Part shown: piece after piece, positions 1-7,661 of the stretch
How the letters are laid out: each line of letters starts with the position of its first letter
Numbering within the stretch: the first letter of the stretch is position 1
Source: an uncultured Parasutterella sp.
Lineage (GTDB): Bacteria; Pseudomonadota; Gammaproteobacteria; Burkholderiales; Burkholderiaceae_F
NCBI GenBank assembly: GCA_900766055.1
Contig: CAAFTZ010000034.1
Coordinates: 1-15,419, forward strand
DNA length: 15,419 bases
Reading direction: 5' to 3'
Position numbers and translations under genes: made by a program
The notes under the pieces: generated by a model
Databases searched by the model: none
Seen by the model: the letters and a program-made list of their open reading frames with translations, nothing else
What the model was told of the DNA's origin: nothing

Positions 1-32
1 CATTCTCGAGCTTCTTGGCATTAACAACAAAT

Positions 33-82
33 TCCCGCGAAACCTGAAAGACTAAAAGTCAATACCGAACTATTTCGCGGGA
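33..82. other. Stem-loop downstream of the PBP7 gene
   Basis: A perfect 10-bp inverted repeat joins 33-42 (TCCCGCGAAA) to 73-82 (TTTCGCGGGA) across a 30-nt loop. The loop itself holds a small hairpin, GACT at 50-53 with AGTC at 57-60. It lies just past the stop codon of the minus-strand PBP7 gene. Read on the minus strand, it is followed by a moderately T-rich stretch, so it may act as a terminator or 3' mRNA-end structure. The long loop and lack of a clean U tract keep this tentative. Confidence 0.4.
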
Positions 83-107
83 GTTTGGGATCTAAATGAG
101 TCAGCGA

Positions 108-1247
108 TCAGTTCGACGCTACAACGCTTTCGCGGCTCAAATAAGAACGGAGTTTTTCTGCGTCGTTGGCACGAGCATACTTATTCGGAGAGTCGAGGAA
201 GATGAACGCAACGTTCTTTCCGTCAACGTGCGCCTGCATGACCATGCAGTAGCCGGCGGCTGTCGTCAGACCAGTCTTCTGCAGCTCGATGTCCCAGTCT
301 TCGTCTTTAATCAGACGGTTCGTGGTGCTGCTGATGACTTCACGCTTGCCGATACGGAATGAAGCTTCAGGTGTGGTCGAGAGTTCACGGATGAGTGCGT
401 ATTCGCTCGCGCCTGTGATGAGGTAAGACAGATCCACTGCAGAAGAGCGATTGTCGTTATTCAAACCGATAGAGTCATAGAAGACGGAGTCTTTCATGCC
501 GAGAAGCGCAGCCTTGATGTTCATCTCTTTAATGAACTGGGCTTTGCCGGTCGGATAAGTACGGGCGAGGAAATGAGCCGCACGGTTATCCGAACTCATT
601 AAAGCCAGGTGCAAAGCCTGACGGCGGGAGATCTCCATACCCATACGTAGCTTGGAGTGAGCGCTCGAAGGGACGAAGTCTTCACGTGTGACAGTGAACT
701 TGTCGTCTAAATTGACGCCGGATTCCACGATCACCAAAGCTGTCATCAGTTTTGTGATGGATGCGATCGGAAGCGGCTGATCGGCATTCTTTTCATACAA
801 AACTTGGTTTGTGTCCATGTCGTAGGCGAGCACGGCCGTCGAAGAGAGTCCGAGCGGATCGCTGGAACCCTTCAGACCGATAAGCTGTGCGTAGGAAGGA
901 CCGCGGCTGCGGTACGTTGCCCAGTCAATTGCTTTCCTTGGGCGATAGTTCTTGGAAGAGGCAAATTTACGGCTGGACGAGCGGGCGGAAGCACGTTTGC
1001 GAACAACGCTTTTCACTGCAACCCGTTTGCCGGCAGCTTTTGCCGTGGGAGCCTTAGCCTTCTTCTTTGCCGAAGCAGCAACAACTTTCTTTGTTGATTT
1101 CTTAACAACAGTCTTTTTCGCTGCCTTTTTCTTGACGACCTTAACAGTCGCAGGTTTCTTCTGAGCAGCCTCTACGGTAGGAGCAGCAATAAAACTAAAC
1201 GATAAAAAAGCACAGAGAATCGCTGCCGATAAACGCATTTTTTCCAT
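108..1247 (-). CDS. pbpG: D-alanyl-D-alanine endopeptidase (PBP7/PBP8, peptidase S11 family)
   Basis: This is a low-molecular-mass penicillin-binding protein that cleaves peptide cross-links of peptidoglycan in the periplasm. From the start at 1247 (379 aa), all three serine-peptidase motifs are present: SITK near residues 163-166 (nucleophile Ser and Lys), SDN near 219-221 and KTG near 324-326. The context MSSDNRAAHFLART is typical of the PBP7 subgroup. The N-terminus is a signal peptide (basic MEKMR, then a hydrophobic stretch to about residue 22, cleavage near VEA-AQ). Between the signal peptide and the catalytic domain lies a roughly 75-residue segment very rich in Lys, Ala, Val and Arg, which makes the protein longer than the roughly 310 aa usual for PBP7. 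An in-frame ATG at 1271 would add MTSSLLLG before a poorer signal peptide; one at 1238 is also possible. It lies 155 bp downstream of hrpA in the same direction. Confidence 0.92.
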   Translation of the reverse strand: MEKMRLSAAILCAFLSFSFIAAPTVEAAQKKPATVKVVKKKAAKKTVVKKSTKKVVAASAKKKAKAPTAKAAGKRVAVKSVVRKRASARSSSRKFASSKNYRPRKAIDWATYRSRGPSYAQLIGLKGSSDPLGLSSTAVLAYDMDTNQVLYEKNADQPLPIASITKLMTALVIVESGVNLDDKFTVTREDFVPSSAHSKLRMGMEISRRQALHLALMSSDNRAAHFLARTYPTGKAQFIKEMNIKAALLGMKDSVFYDSIGLNNDNRSSAVDLSYLITGASEYALIRELSTTPEASFRIGKREVISSTTNRLIKDEDWDIELQKTGLTTAAGYCMVMQAHVDGKNVAFIFLDSPNKYARANDAEKLRSYLSRESVVASN

Positions 1248-1353
1248 CCCGAGGAGAAGAGAAGAGGTCATTAATTGGTGAGTATTTGTTATTTTGCGCC
1301 AATTCGTTCAGCGAAACCATAGAAAATCGGCCTCGCCGCCCAAATTAAACACC

Positions 1354-1359
1354 TATATA
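1354..1359 (-). promoter_or_regulatory. Possible -10 element for the PBP7 gene
   Basis: The gap between hrpA and the PBP7 gene contains TATATA on the minus strand, about 107 bp upstream of the chosen PBP7 start. No convincing -35 hexamer is found at 16-18 bp. It could give the PBP7 gene its own transcription start, but the support is weak. Confidence 0.2.
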
Positions 1360-1402
1360 AGGGAAATTACTAATCATTTTCCTAACTTCACTCAACATGT
1401 AG

Positions 1403-4400
1403 TTAGTACTCACGCAAGATTGCATCCCACATTTTGTTCAGACGCTTGACGCTCACGGGCATCGGCGTTCTGAGTTCCTGCGCAAAAAGAGAAACCCTCA
1501 GCTCTTGAAGCATATTCCCGAATTCGACCAGTTGGGCATCATAGACGCCTTTTCTGGCAGCCAACTCCCTCTTGTAATTAACCGTAAGCTGACGAATCTC
1601 GGCCATACGTTCGGCATCTCTGCCCGGATAGTTTTTCAGACGATCGATACGAACTTGAATGGCCTTCATGTAACGCGGATAGTGTCGCAGCTGACTGAAC
1701 GGAATCGTGAGCAGGAAATGCGGCGGGAACAAGTCGGAGAGCTGAGACGTAATGTCCTCGCTGACTTCCTTATAGCTCTTGATTGAGTTCAATTTCTGCT
1801 GAGCCAAAGCCGCTTCCGAAACAATCGAACTCAAGAGGCGGGCCAGTTCCAGCGTCAGCAATCCGAGCTTTTCCTTCACGGTCGCAATCGTTTCCTTGAA
1901 CTGCTCTTCATTGACCGGAAGTTCTCCGGTAAAGGCAGCCGTTTCGATCGAGGCATCGATGACGTCCTGCTTGAGTTCTTCAAAGGACGGGAAAGCCTTT
2001 CTCAAAGACACAATCGAAGCTCCCTGAATCTGCGTCGTCTGCATTGACTTCAGATTCTTATCGAGATATTTAATCTGCTCCTTCAGCCCCAAACGGATCA
2101 ATCGGATCAAACCGCGTCGATGGATACGCGCCGCTTGGTCCGGGTCATCAAAAACTTCCAAAGAGCAGTACTCGCCTTTGTCCACTAATGCAGGGTGGCC
2201 GATGAGCGATATGCCCTTCTTCTTAATCTCCATGACATCGGGCAGTTCACCGAAGTTCCATTCCGTTATCTCGTCCTGAAGGTCCTCGGCAACTTTGCTG
2301 TCCTGAGACGCAATGTTCTGGAAAGTCTTTCGAGCTTCCGTACTGAGCTCGCTTCTTAACTGCGGAATGCTGCGGGACATGGCAAGTTGTCTGCCGTGTT
2401 CGTCGACCACCTTGTAATTCATGCTGAGATGCGGCGGAAGCATCTCAAACTTGAAGTCCGATTTCTGGATATCAATACGGAACTGCTCTCGAGCCTCTTT
2501 AATCAGGAGTTCGATGAGATCTCCGTCGGGAACTTCATGACGCTGGGCAAAGCCCTTTGCCCAGTCGGGCAGCGGCACAAAATGGCGGCGCAGGCGCTGA
2601 GGCAGGCTCTTGAGCAGCATCTGAACTTTTTCTTTGACCATGCCGGGCACGAGCCACTCCAAGCGGACCGGATCCAGCTGGTTCAAGGCATAAAGCGGCA
2701 CGATCATCGTGACGCCGTCACGCGGAGAACCCGGATCAAAGTTGTAATTCAGCGCCATCGGGATACCAGCGATTTCAAGCTTCTTCGGGAAATATTCGAT
2801 CGTGATTCCGGCCGCGTCATGACGCATTAAGTCGGACTTCTGAAGGAACAAAAGTTTCGGATTCTCAGCTTCCGCCTTCTCGCGCCACTTATCAAAGGTC
2901 TGCTGGTTAACGACATCCTGGCTGATTTTCTTGTCGTAAAACTCGTAAATCATGCTGTCGTCCACCAGCACATCCGGACGACGAGACTTGTGTTCCATCT
3001 CGCGGATGTTGCTGATCATGGCGACGTTGTGCTGCCAGAACGGGGCCTGGCTTTCAAGTTCTTCTTCAACCAAAGCTCGGCGAATAAAGATCTCTCGAGA
3101 GGTTTTCGGATCCTTACGGGAGAAATCCACCTTTCGTTCCGTGTACACCGGCAGTCCGTAAAGCGTGCCCTTTTCTAAGGCGATGACGTTGCCGGCCTTT
3201 TTCTCCCAGTGCGGATCGCTCCAAGATTTTTTAATCAGATGCGCGCCGACCTTCTCAATCCATTCAGGCTCGAGATTGCCCAGTGTTCTGGCAAATAACC
3301 GGGTCGTTTCCACGATCTCGGAAGCCATGATCCATTTGCCGCCTTTTTTAGCCAGAGAAGAACCGGGCCACGGCCAGAACTTAATGCCTCTTGCGCCTGT
3401 GTAAGGCGGCGTTTTGTAATCGGCCTGAACATCCTTCATACCGATGTTGCCCAGAAGGCCGGACAGCAGCGCCTTATGCAGCTGCTCGTAAGTTGCCGGA
3501 GCGGTATTCAAGCGCCAGCCCATTTCCTGCGTGAGCTCCTTGAGCTGACGATAGACATCTCTCCACTCGCGAAGCCGCTTCACAGACAGATAGTTTTGGC
3601 GGAACTTCTGCTCCAGCAGTCGATTGCTTTCTTTATTGGCAATCGCATCCTGCGTCCAATTCCAAAGCTTGATCAGAGAAAGGAAATCACTCTTTTCGTC
3701 GGCAAATTTCTTGTGAGCAGCGGCCGCTTTGTCTTGGGCATCCAAAGGACGTTCACGAGGATCCTGAATACTGATCGCCGAAGCAATGATCAGCACCTCG
3801 GCCAAAGCCTGGTTTTCTGCGGCTGCCTGCAGCATGCGGGCAAGACGTGCGTCCAAAGGCAGTCTGGCAAGCTCCTTTCCGACAGGCGTTAATTCGCCGC
3901 CGCGTTCTTTCACCGCGTTCAATTCGATCAATAGGTCATAGCCGTCGGTAATCGCGCGCTGGAGCGGGGCTTGAACAAACGGGAACTCGCGAACATCGGT
4001 CAGATGCAGCGACTTCATGCGCAGAATCACGGTCGCCAACGAGCTTCTCAGAATTTCCGGATCCGTAAATTCAGGACGCTTTTCGAAATCTTTCTCATCG
4101 TAGAGTCGGATACAAATACCGTTGGCCACACGACCGCATCGGCCGGCGCGCTGCTTTGCCGCTGCCTGACTGATCGGTTCGATCTGAAGCTGCTCAACTT
4201 TGTTGCGGTAGGAGTAACGCTTCACACGAGCCAATCCCGTATCAACCACATAGCGGATGCCGGGCACCGTCAGAGAGGTTTCGGCAATATTGGTCGCAAG
4301 CACAATGCGGCGACGGCCGTCGGTTTTAAAGATACGGTCCTGCTCTTCAATACTTAAGCGGGAAAAGAGCGGAAGAATTTCAACGCCTTTTCTTGCAGCC

Positions 4401-5548
4401 GGAGACAAAGCTTCGGCAGCCTCTCGGATCTCACGTTCGCCGGGCAAAAAGACCAGAATATCGCCGCTGCCGGCGCCCATGAGTTCATCACATGCGTCTG
4501 CAATAGCCTGCATCAGCGTGCGATCATCATTTTCTTCTTCGTCCTGCACCGGACGGTATCGAATCTGAACAGGATAAAGACGACCGGAAACGTTGATGAT
4601 CGGCACGGGCTTCTTGTTGACGCCCTCAAAGTGCTTGGCAAAGCGCTCCGAGTCAATCGTCGCGGACGTAATAATGAGTTTAAGGTCCGGCCGTTTGGGG
4701 AGAATTTCTCGAAGATAGCCCAAGAGAAAGTCGATGTTCAAACTGCGCTCGTGTGCTTCGTCGATGATGATCGTGTCATAGGCTTTTAGCAGTCTGTCCC
4801 GCTGAGTCTCCGCAAGCAGGATGCCGTCGGTCATAAGCTTGATCGTTGCGCCCGGCTCTAATTCGTCTTTAAAACGAATCTTGTAACCGGCGACCTGACC
4901 GACTTCGGCTCCCATTTCCTCGGAAATACGCTTAGCAATAGACGTCGCGGCAATGCGTCGAGGCTGAGTGTGGCCGATCAGACCTTTCTGCCCTCTTCCG
5001 ACCATCATGGCGATCTTCGGAAGCTGAGTGGTTTTACCGGAACCCGTCTCACCGGAGACGATCACGACTTGGTTGTTTTTAATGGCTTCAGCGATTTCAT
5101 CCGCACGTTCGCTGACAGGAAGACTGTCCTGAAGCTCGAGTTTCGGCGGAACGTTGCGGAGCACCTCGTCTCCTACTTTGACAAGGGCTCGAGAGGACTT
5201 CTTTTCAGAAGCTGCAGGTTTCTTGGATTCTTTTTGTTCCTTCTTTTCCTGCGGAGCATTGATCTGATTTCTCAACGCTCTCAAATCCGAAAAGCCTTTT
5301 ATAGACGTGCCTTTGCCTTTAGAGGCCGGCCGTTTGGAAGGTGCTGCCGTTTTTTTCTTTTGTGCCGGAGTTTTCGTCTGTGCAGACTTCGGCGCAGTCA
5401 TTGGCGCGGAAGATGCTGCCGGAGTTTTCTTCTTCAATGTTAATTTGGTGCGCGGAGGTTCTTGCTGTTGCGTCACCGTTTGCGGTTTTTTCTCCGCCTT
5501 TTGTGCTTCGAGTAACTTTGCTTTTAAATCTCTTAAATCGCCTGCCAT
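1403..5548 (-). CDS. hrpA: ATP-dependent RNA helicase HrpA (DEAH box)
   Basis: This is a cytoplasmic DEAH-box RNA helicase. In E. coli, HrpA processes fimbrial mRNA and is linked to rescue of stalled ribosomes. The 1381-aa product is close to the roughly 1300 aa of E. coli HrpA. Motif I GETGSGKTT is at about residues 166-174, motif II DEAH at 263-266, motif III SAT at 295-297, and motif VI QRAGRCGR at 466-473. The HA2/OB region follows, and then the long C-terminal HrpA-specific domain (DUF3418-type, roughly residues 740-1370), which tells HrpA apart from the shorter HrpB. Residues about 20-120 form a low-complexity Lys/Pro/Ala/Gln-rich extension before the helicase core. The reading frame is unbroken. 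The ribosome-binding site is weak (TGGAA a few bases before the ATG). The gene is divergent from argA and may be co-transcribed with the PBP7 gene. Confidence 0.97.
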   Translation of the reverse strand: MAGDLRDLKAKLLEAQKAEKKPQTVTQQQEPPRTKLTLKKKTPAASSAPMTAPKSAQTKTPAQKKKTAAPSKRPASKGKGTSIKGFSDLRALRNQINAPQEKKEQKESKKPAASEKKSSRALVKVGDEVLRNVPPKLELQDSLPVSERADEIAEAIKNNQVVIVSGETGSGKTTQLPKIAMMVGRGQKGLIGHTQPRRIAATSIAKRISEEMGAEVGQVAGYKIRFKDELEPGATIKLMTDGILLAETQRDRLLKAYDTIIIDEAHERSLNIDFLLGYLREILPKRPDLKLIITSATIDSERFAKHFEGVNKKPVPIINVSGRLYPVQIRYRPVQDEEENDDRTLMQAIADACDELMGAGSGDILVFLPGEREIREAAEALSPAARKGVEILPLFSRLSIEEQDRIFKTDGRRRIVLATNIAETSLTVPGIRYVVDTGLARVKRYSYRNKVEQLQIEPISQAAAKQRAGRCGRVANGICIRLYDEKDFEKRPEFTDPEILRSSLATVILRMKSLHLTDVREFPFVQAPLQRAITDGYDLLIELNAVKERGGELTPVGKELARLPLDARLARMLQAAAENQALAEVLIIASAISIQDPRERPLDAQDKAAAAHKKFADEKSDFLSLIKLWNWTQDAIANKESNRLLEQKFRQNYLSVKRLREWRDVYRQLKELTQEMGWRLNTAPATYEQLHKALLSGLLGNIGMKDVQADYKTPPYTGARGIKFWPWPGSSLAKKGGKWIMASEIVETTRLFARTLGNLEPEWIEKVGAHLIKKSWSDPHWEKKAGNVIALEKGTLYGLPVYTERKVDFSRKDPKTSREIFIRRALVEEELESQAPFWQHNVAMISNIREMEHKSRRPDVLVDDSMIYEFYDKKISQDVVNQQTFDKWREKAEAENPKLLFLQKSDLMRHDAAGITIEYFPKKLEIAGIPMALNYNFDPGSPRDGVTMIVPLYALNQLDPVRLEWLVPGMVKEKVQMLLKSLPQRLRRHFVPLPDWAKGFAQRHEVPDGDLIELLIKEAREQFRIDIQKSDFKFEMLPPHLSMNYKVVDEHGRQLAMSRSIPQLRSELSTEARKTFQNIASQDSKVAEDLQDEITEWNFGELPDVMEIKKKGISLIGHPALVDKGEYCSLEVFDDPDQAARIHRRGLIRLIRLGLKEQIKYLDKNLKSMQTTQIQGASIVSLRKAFPSFEELKQDVIDASIETAAFTGELPVNEEQFKETIATVKEKLGLLTLELARLLSSIVSEAALAQQKLNSIKSYKEVSEDITSQLSDLFPPHFLLTIPFSQLRHYPRYMKAIQVRIDRLKNYPGRDAERMAEIRQLTVNYKRELAARKGVYDAQLVEFGNMLQELRVSLFAQELRTPMPVSVKRLNKMWDAILREY

Positions 5549-5576
5549 AGTTCCAGGGTCTTATGTCTCTCATTTT

Positions 5577-5600
5577 AAAGTTCAATAAGGATAGAACTTT
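5577..5600. promoter_or_regulatory. Inverted repeat in the hrpA/argA divergent region
   Basis: AAAGTTC (5577-5583) is mirrored by GAACTTT (5594-5600) across 10 nt, 29 bp upstream of the hrpA start. Its position suits an hrpA operator or a 5'-UTR hairpin. No regulator is recognised. Confidence 0.3.
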
Positions 5601-5615
5601 TTAGACTTTTTCTGC

Positions 5616-5649
5616 TCGAAATTTTCGAAGCTATTTGTTTCTAAACAAA
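5616..5649. promoter_or_regulatory. Two adjacent AT-rich palindromes, hrpA/argA divergent region
   Basis: TCGAAATTTTCGA (5616-5628) is a 13-bp palindrome with a single central base. It is followed by TTTGTTT-CT-AAACAAA (5634-5649), a perfect 7+7 dyad. Both lie midway between the divergent hrpA and argA starts, as regulator sites would. The second resembles a dyad in the TAXI/flavin-reductase gap at 12373-12388. Confidence 0.35.
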
Positions 5650-5713
5650 AAAATGCTTCTTCCAAGAGTCCCAAATTGAACAAATTTCTTCGAACCCATC
5701 GAGACAATGCTCG

Positions 5714-5728
5714 TTTTCTCCGAGAAAA
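5714..5728. promoter_or_regulatory. 15-bp palindrome upstream of argA
   Basis: TTTTCTC-C-GAGAAAA forms a perfect 7+7 dyad around one central base, 65 bp upstream of the argA start. It is a plausible operator for argA. I could not assign it to a known family, and it does not read as a clear enterobacterial ARG box. Confidence 0.35.
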
Positions 5729-5793
5729 TTACGACCTCTCAACTATTAAAATTTCGGTAATAACTACTTGAAGCCCTTCTTATTTCAACGGAC

Positions 5794-7134
5794 ATGTCAG
5801 AAGAAAATAAAGTATCCCCGATTGTTCCGGTTTCAATGGACTCCTGGGTGGAATGGTTTAGAAGCGTCGCACCGCATATTCATTCCATTCGCGGCAAAAC
5901 GATCGTAATCGATCTCGCCGGAGAAACCATCCTTCAAGAACATTTTTCCAGCCTGATCGCCGATATCAGCATGATCTCGGCAATCGGTGCACGAATCGTC
6001 CTGGTTTACGGCGTTCGTCCCCAAGTCGAAGAGCTGATGTCGCTTAAAGCCATCGAGTCTCAATATGTCAACGGAATTCGCGTAACGACCGCCGATGCGC
6101 TTGTATGCGTCAAAGAAGCCGCCGGCGAAGCGCGCCTGGATATTGAAGCAGCTTTCTCTCAGGGCTTACCGAACACGCCGATGGCCCACAGCCAATGTCG
6201 AGTCGTCAGCGGCAACTTCGTCATTGCACGCCCTTTAGGCATCATTGACGGCGTGGACTTTAAGTTCACCGGCGTCGTTCGCAAGGTTGACAGCGAAGCG
6301 ATTCACCGAGAACTCGACGGAGGTCGAATCGTTCTGATTTCTCCGCTCGGTTTCTCTCCCACGGGCGAAGCCTTTAATCTGACGAGCGAAGATTTGGCGG
6401 CTTCCATTGCCGGTGCCCTTAAAGCTGACAAACTGATTCTACTCACCAACGTTGACGGCGTCAGACGCTTTGATGAAGTGGTCACGGAACTTACCGCGGA
6501 GGATGCTCGGGAGTTCATTAACGACAAGCTTGTCGATGAAGAAGATATCTACAACCTGACGTTTGCCTTGAAAGCGCTTGAACACGGCGTCGAACGCGTT
6601 CACATCGTGCCCTACGCAATGGACGGAGGACTGCTGGCTGAGCTCTTTACGCATGACGGCGTGGGAACCATGATGACCATGGAAAATCTGGAGTCTCTGC
6701 GCCAGGCAACCTCTGACGACGTCTCCGGCCTAATCAAACTGCTGGAGCCGCTTGAGGCGGACGGAACACTGGTCAAGCGTCCTCGTGAAAAACTTGAACG
6801 CGACATCTCTCACTTCACGGTTCTTGAACACGACGGTGTGATTTACGGCAGCGCTGCGCTTTACCAGTTCCCGGAAGAAAAACTCGGAGAAATGGCTGCA
6901 CTGACCGTCGATGCGGCTTATCAGGGCTTCGGAGACGGAGAGCGTTTGCTTCGCCACATCGAAAATCAAGCCCGCAAAGCCGGATTGAACCGTCTGTTTG
7001 TTCTGACCACAAGAACTATGCACTGGTTCTTAAAACGCGGTTTCCGTCCCGCCGGCGTAGACGATTTACCGATTGAAAAACGGCGTTTGTATAACTGGCA
7101 GCGTCGTTCACAAATCTTCATAAAAGATCTTTAG
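5794..7134 (+). CDS. argA: Amino-acid N-acetyltransferase (N-acetylglutamate synthase, ArgA)
   Basis: This enzyme catalyses acetyl-CoA + L-glutamate to N-acetylglutamate, the first step of arginine biosynthesis in the cytoplasm. The 446-aa length and two-domain layout match classical ArgA. An amino-acid-kinase-fold domain (about residues 20-295, with HIHSIRGKTIVIDLAGE near 29-44 and LTNVDGVRR near 217-225) carries arginine feedback inhibition in the family. A C-terminal GNAT acetyltransferase domain (about 302-440) has the acetyl-CoA loop YQGFGDG near 376-382 and the typical tail MHWFLKRGF near 409-417. No good Shine-Dalgarno sequence precedes the ATG at 5794. The in-frame ATG at 5836 (Met15) is an alternative, since homology starts around residue 17. 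It is divergent from hrpA and followed 66 bp later by yggX. It would be monofunctional: nothing suggests a fusion. Confidence 0.95.
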   Translation: MSEENKVSPIVPVSMDSWVEWFRSVAPHIHSIRGKTIVIDLAGETILQEHFSSLIADISMISAIGARIVLVYGVRPQVEELMSLKAIESQYVNGIRVTTADALVCVKEAAGEARLDIEAAFSQGLPNTPMAHSQCRVVSGNFVIARPLGIIDGVDFKFTGVVRKVDSEAIHRELDGGRIVLISPLGFSPTGEAFNLTSEDLAASIAGALKADKLILLTNVDGVRRFDEVVTELTAEDAREFINDKLVDEEDIYNLTFALKALEHGVERVHIVPYAMDGGLLAELFTHDGVGTMMTMENLESLRQATSDDVSGLIKLLEPLEADGTLVKRPREKLERDISHFTVLEHDGVIYGSAALYQFPEEKLGEMAALTVDAAYQGFGDGERLLRHIENQARKAGLNRLFVLTTRTMHWFLKRGFRPAGVDDLPIEKRRLYNWQRRSQIFIKDL

Positions 7135-7200
7135 GTCAGCGGCGTCCAATGCTTGTAGACTTGAAAAACAATTTTCAGATAAATGATTAGGAGTACACCA

Positions 7201-7482
7201 ATGGCACACATGGTTAACTGCGTAAAGCTCGGCCGCGAAGCCGAAGGCCTGGACTACCCGCCTCTTCCCGGCACCCTGGGCATGAAGATTTACAACAATG
7301 TTTCCAAAGAAGCTTGGGAACAGTGGAAGCACCTTCAGACCATGATCGTTAACGAAAACCGTCTTTCCATGGCTGATCCGAGAGCCCGCAAATGGCTGAT
7401 GGACCAGATCGAAGCGCACTTCTTCGGAGAAGGCGTGGCCCATCCTGAAGGCTATGTTGCCCCTGAAACCAAAGCCGAATAA
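7201..7482 (+). CDS. yggX: Probable Fe(2+)-trafficking protein YggX
   Basis: This small cytoplasmic protein is implicated in handling labile iron and protecting Fe-S clusters from oxidative damage. The 93-aa product fits the family (about 90 aa). It keeps the conserved cysteine at position 7 (MAHMVNC), the REAEGLDYPPLPG block, and the KEAWEQWKHLQTMIVNE helix that resembles E. coli YggX closely. I chose the ATG at 7201 because AGGAG sits at a proper distance before it (about 7190-7194). An upstream in-frame ATG at 7183 would lie before that ribosome-binding site. It follows argA in the same direction with a 66-bp gap and ends in an intrinsic terminator. Confidence 0.95.
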   Translation: MAHMVNCVKLGREAEGLDYPPLPGTLGMKIYNNVSKEAWEQWKHLQTMIVNENRLSMADPRARKWLMDQIEAHFFGEGVAHPEGYVAPETKAE

Positions 7483-7502
7483 CAGTTTTTGATCTCTCCC
7501 AG

Positions 7503-7541
7503 AAAGCTCGAAAGTACAAATTTCGGGCTTTTTTCTTTTTT
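7503..7541 (+). terminator. Rho-independent terminator after yggX
   Basis: AAAGCTCGAAA (7503-7513) pairs with TTTCGGGCTTT (7521-7531) around a 7-nt loop, with one G-U pair. A T-rich run interrupted by one C follows immediately, to about 7541. It begins 20 bp after the yggX stop codon and separates yggX (and argA read-through) from the aminotransferase gene. Confidence 0.88.
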
Positions 7542-7614
7542 CAAGCTAAAAATCCGCAAAAGATATTCCAATGATGAGAATTTCCGAGTAAATTTTCCTT
7601 GTACTGTCGATTAA

Positions 7615-7641
7615 TTGACAATAATTGTCAGTAACTATTAA
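7615..7641 (+). promoter_or_regulatory. Promoter with a palindromic operator over the -35, aminotransferase gene
   Basis: TTGACA (7615-7620) is a perfect -35 hexamer. TATTAA at 7636-7641 is a possible -10, with a short 15-bp spacer. The perfect palindrome TGACAAT-A-ATTGTCA (7616-7630) overlaps the -35 and part of the spacer, the position expected of a repressor operator. The ATG is at 7662 with AGGAG at 7651-7655, so any transcript from here would have a very short leader. The regulator is unknown. Confidence 0.45.
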
Positions 7642-7661
7642 TAACCTCATAGGAGATTTTC

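Noticed and set aside
1378..1410. Terminator after hrpA
   Set aside because: Only a weak 6-bp CTAACT/AGTTAG repeat with a long loop and no T-run was found. Read-through into the PBP7 gene is as likely.
2387..2830. 147-aa plus-strand open frame inside hrpA
   Set aside because: It lies fully within the conserved C-terminal part of HrpA on the opposite strand, with no motif or ribosome-binding site of its own.
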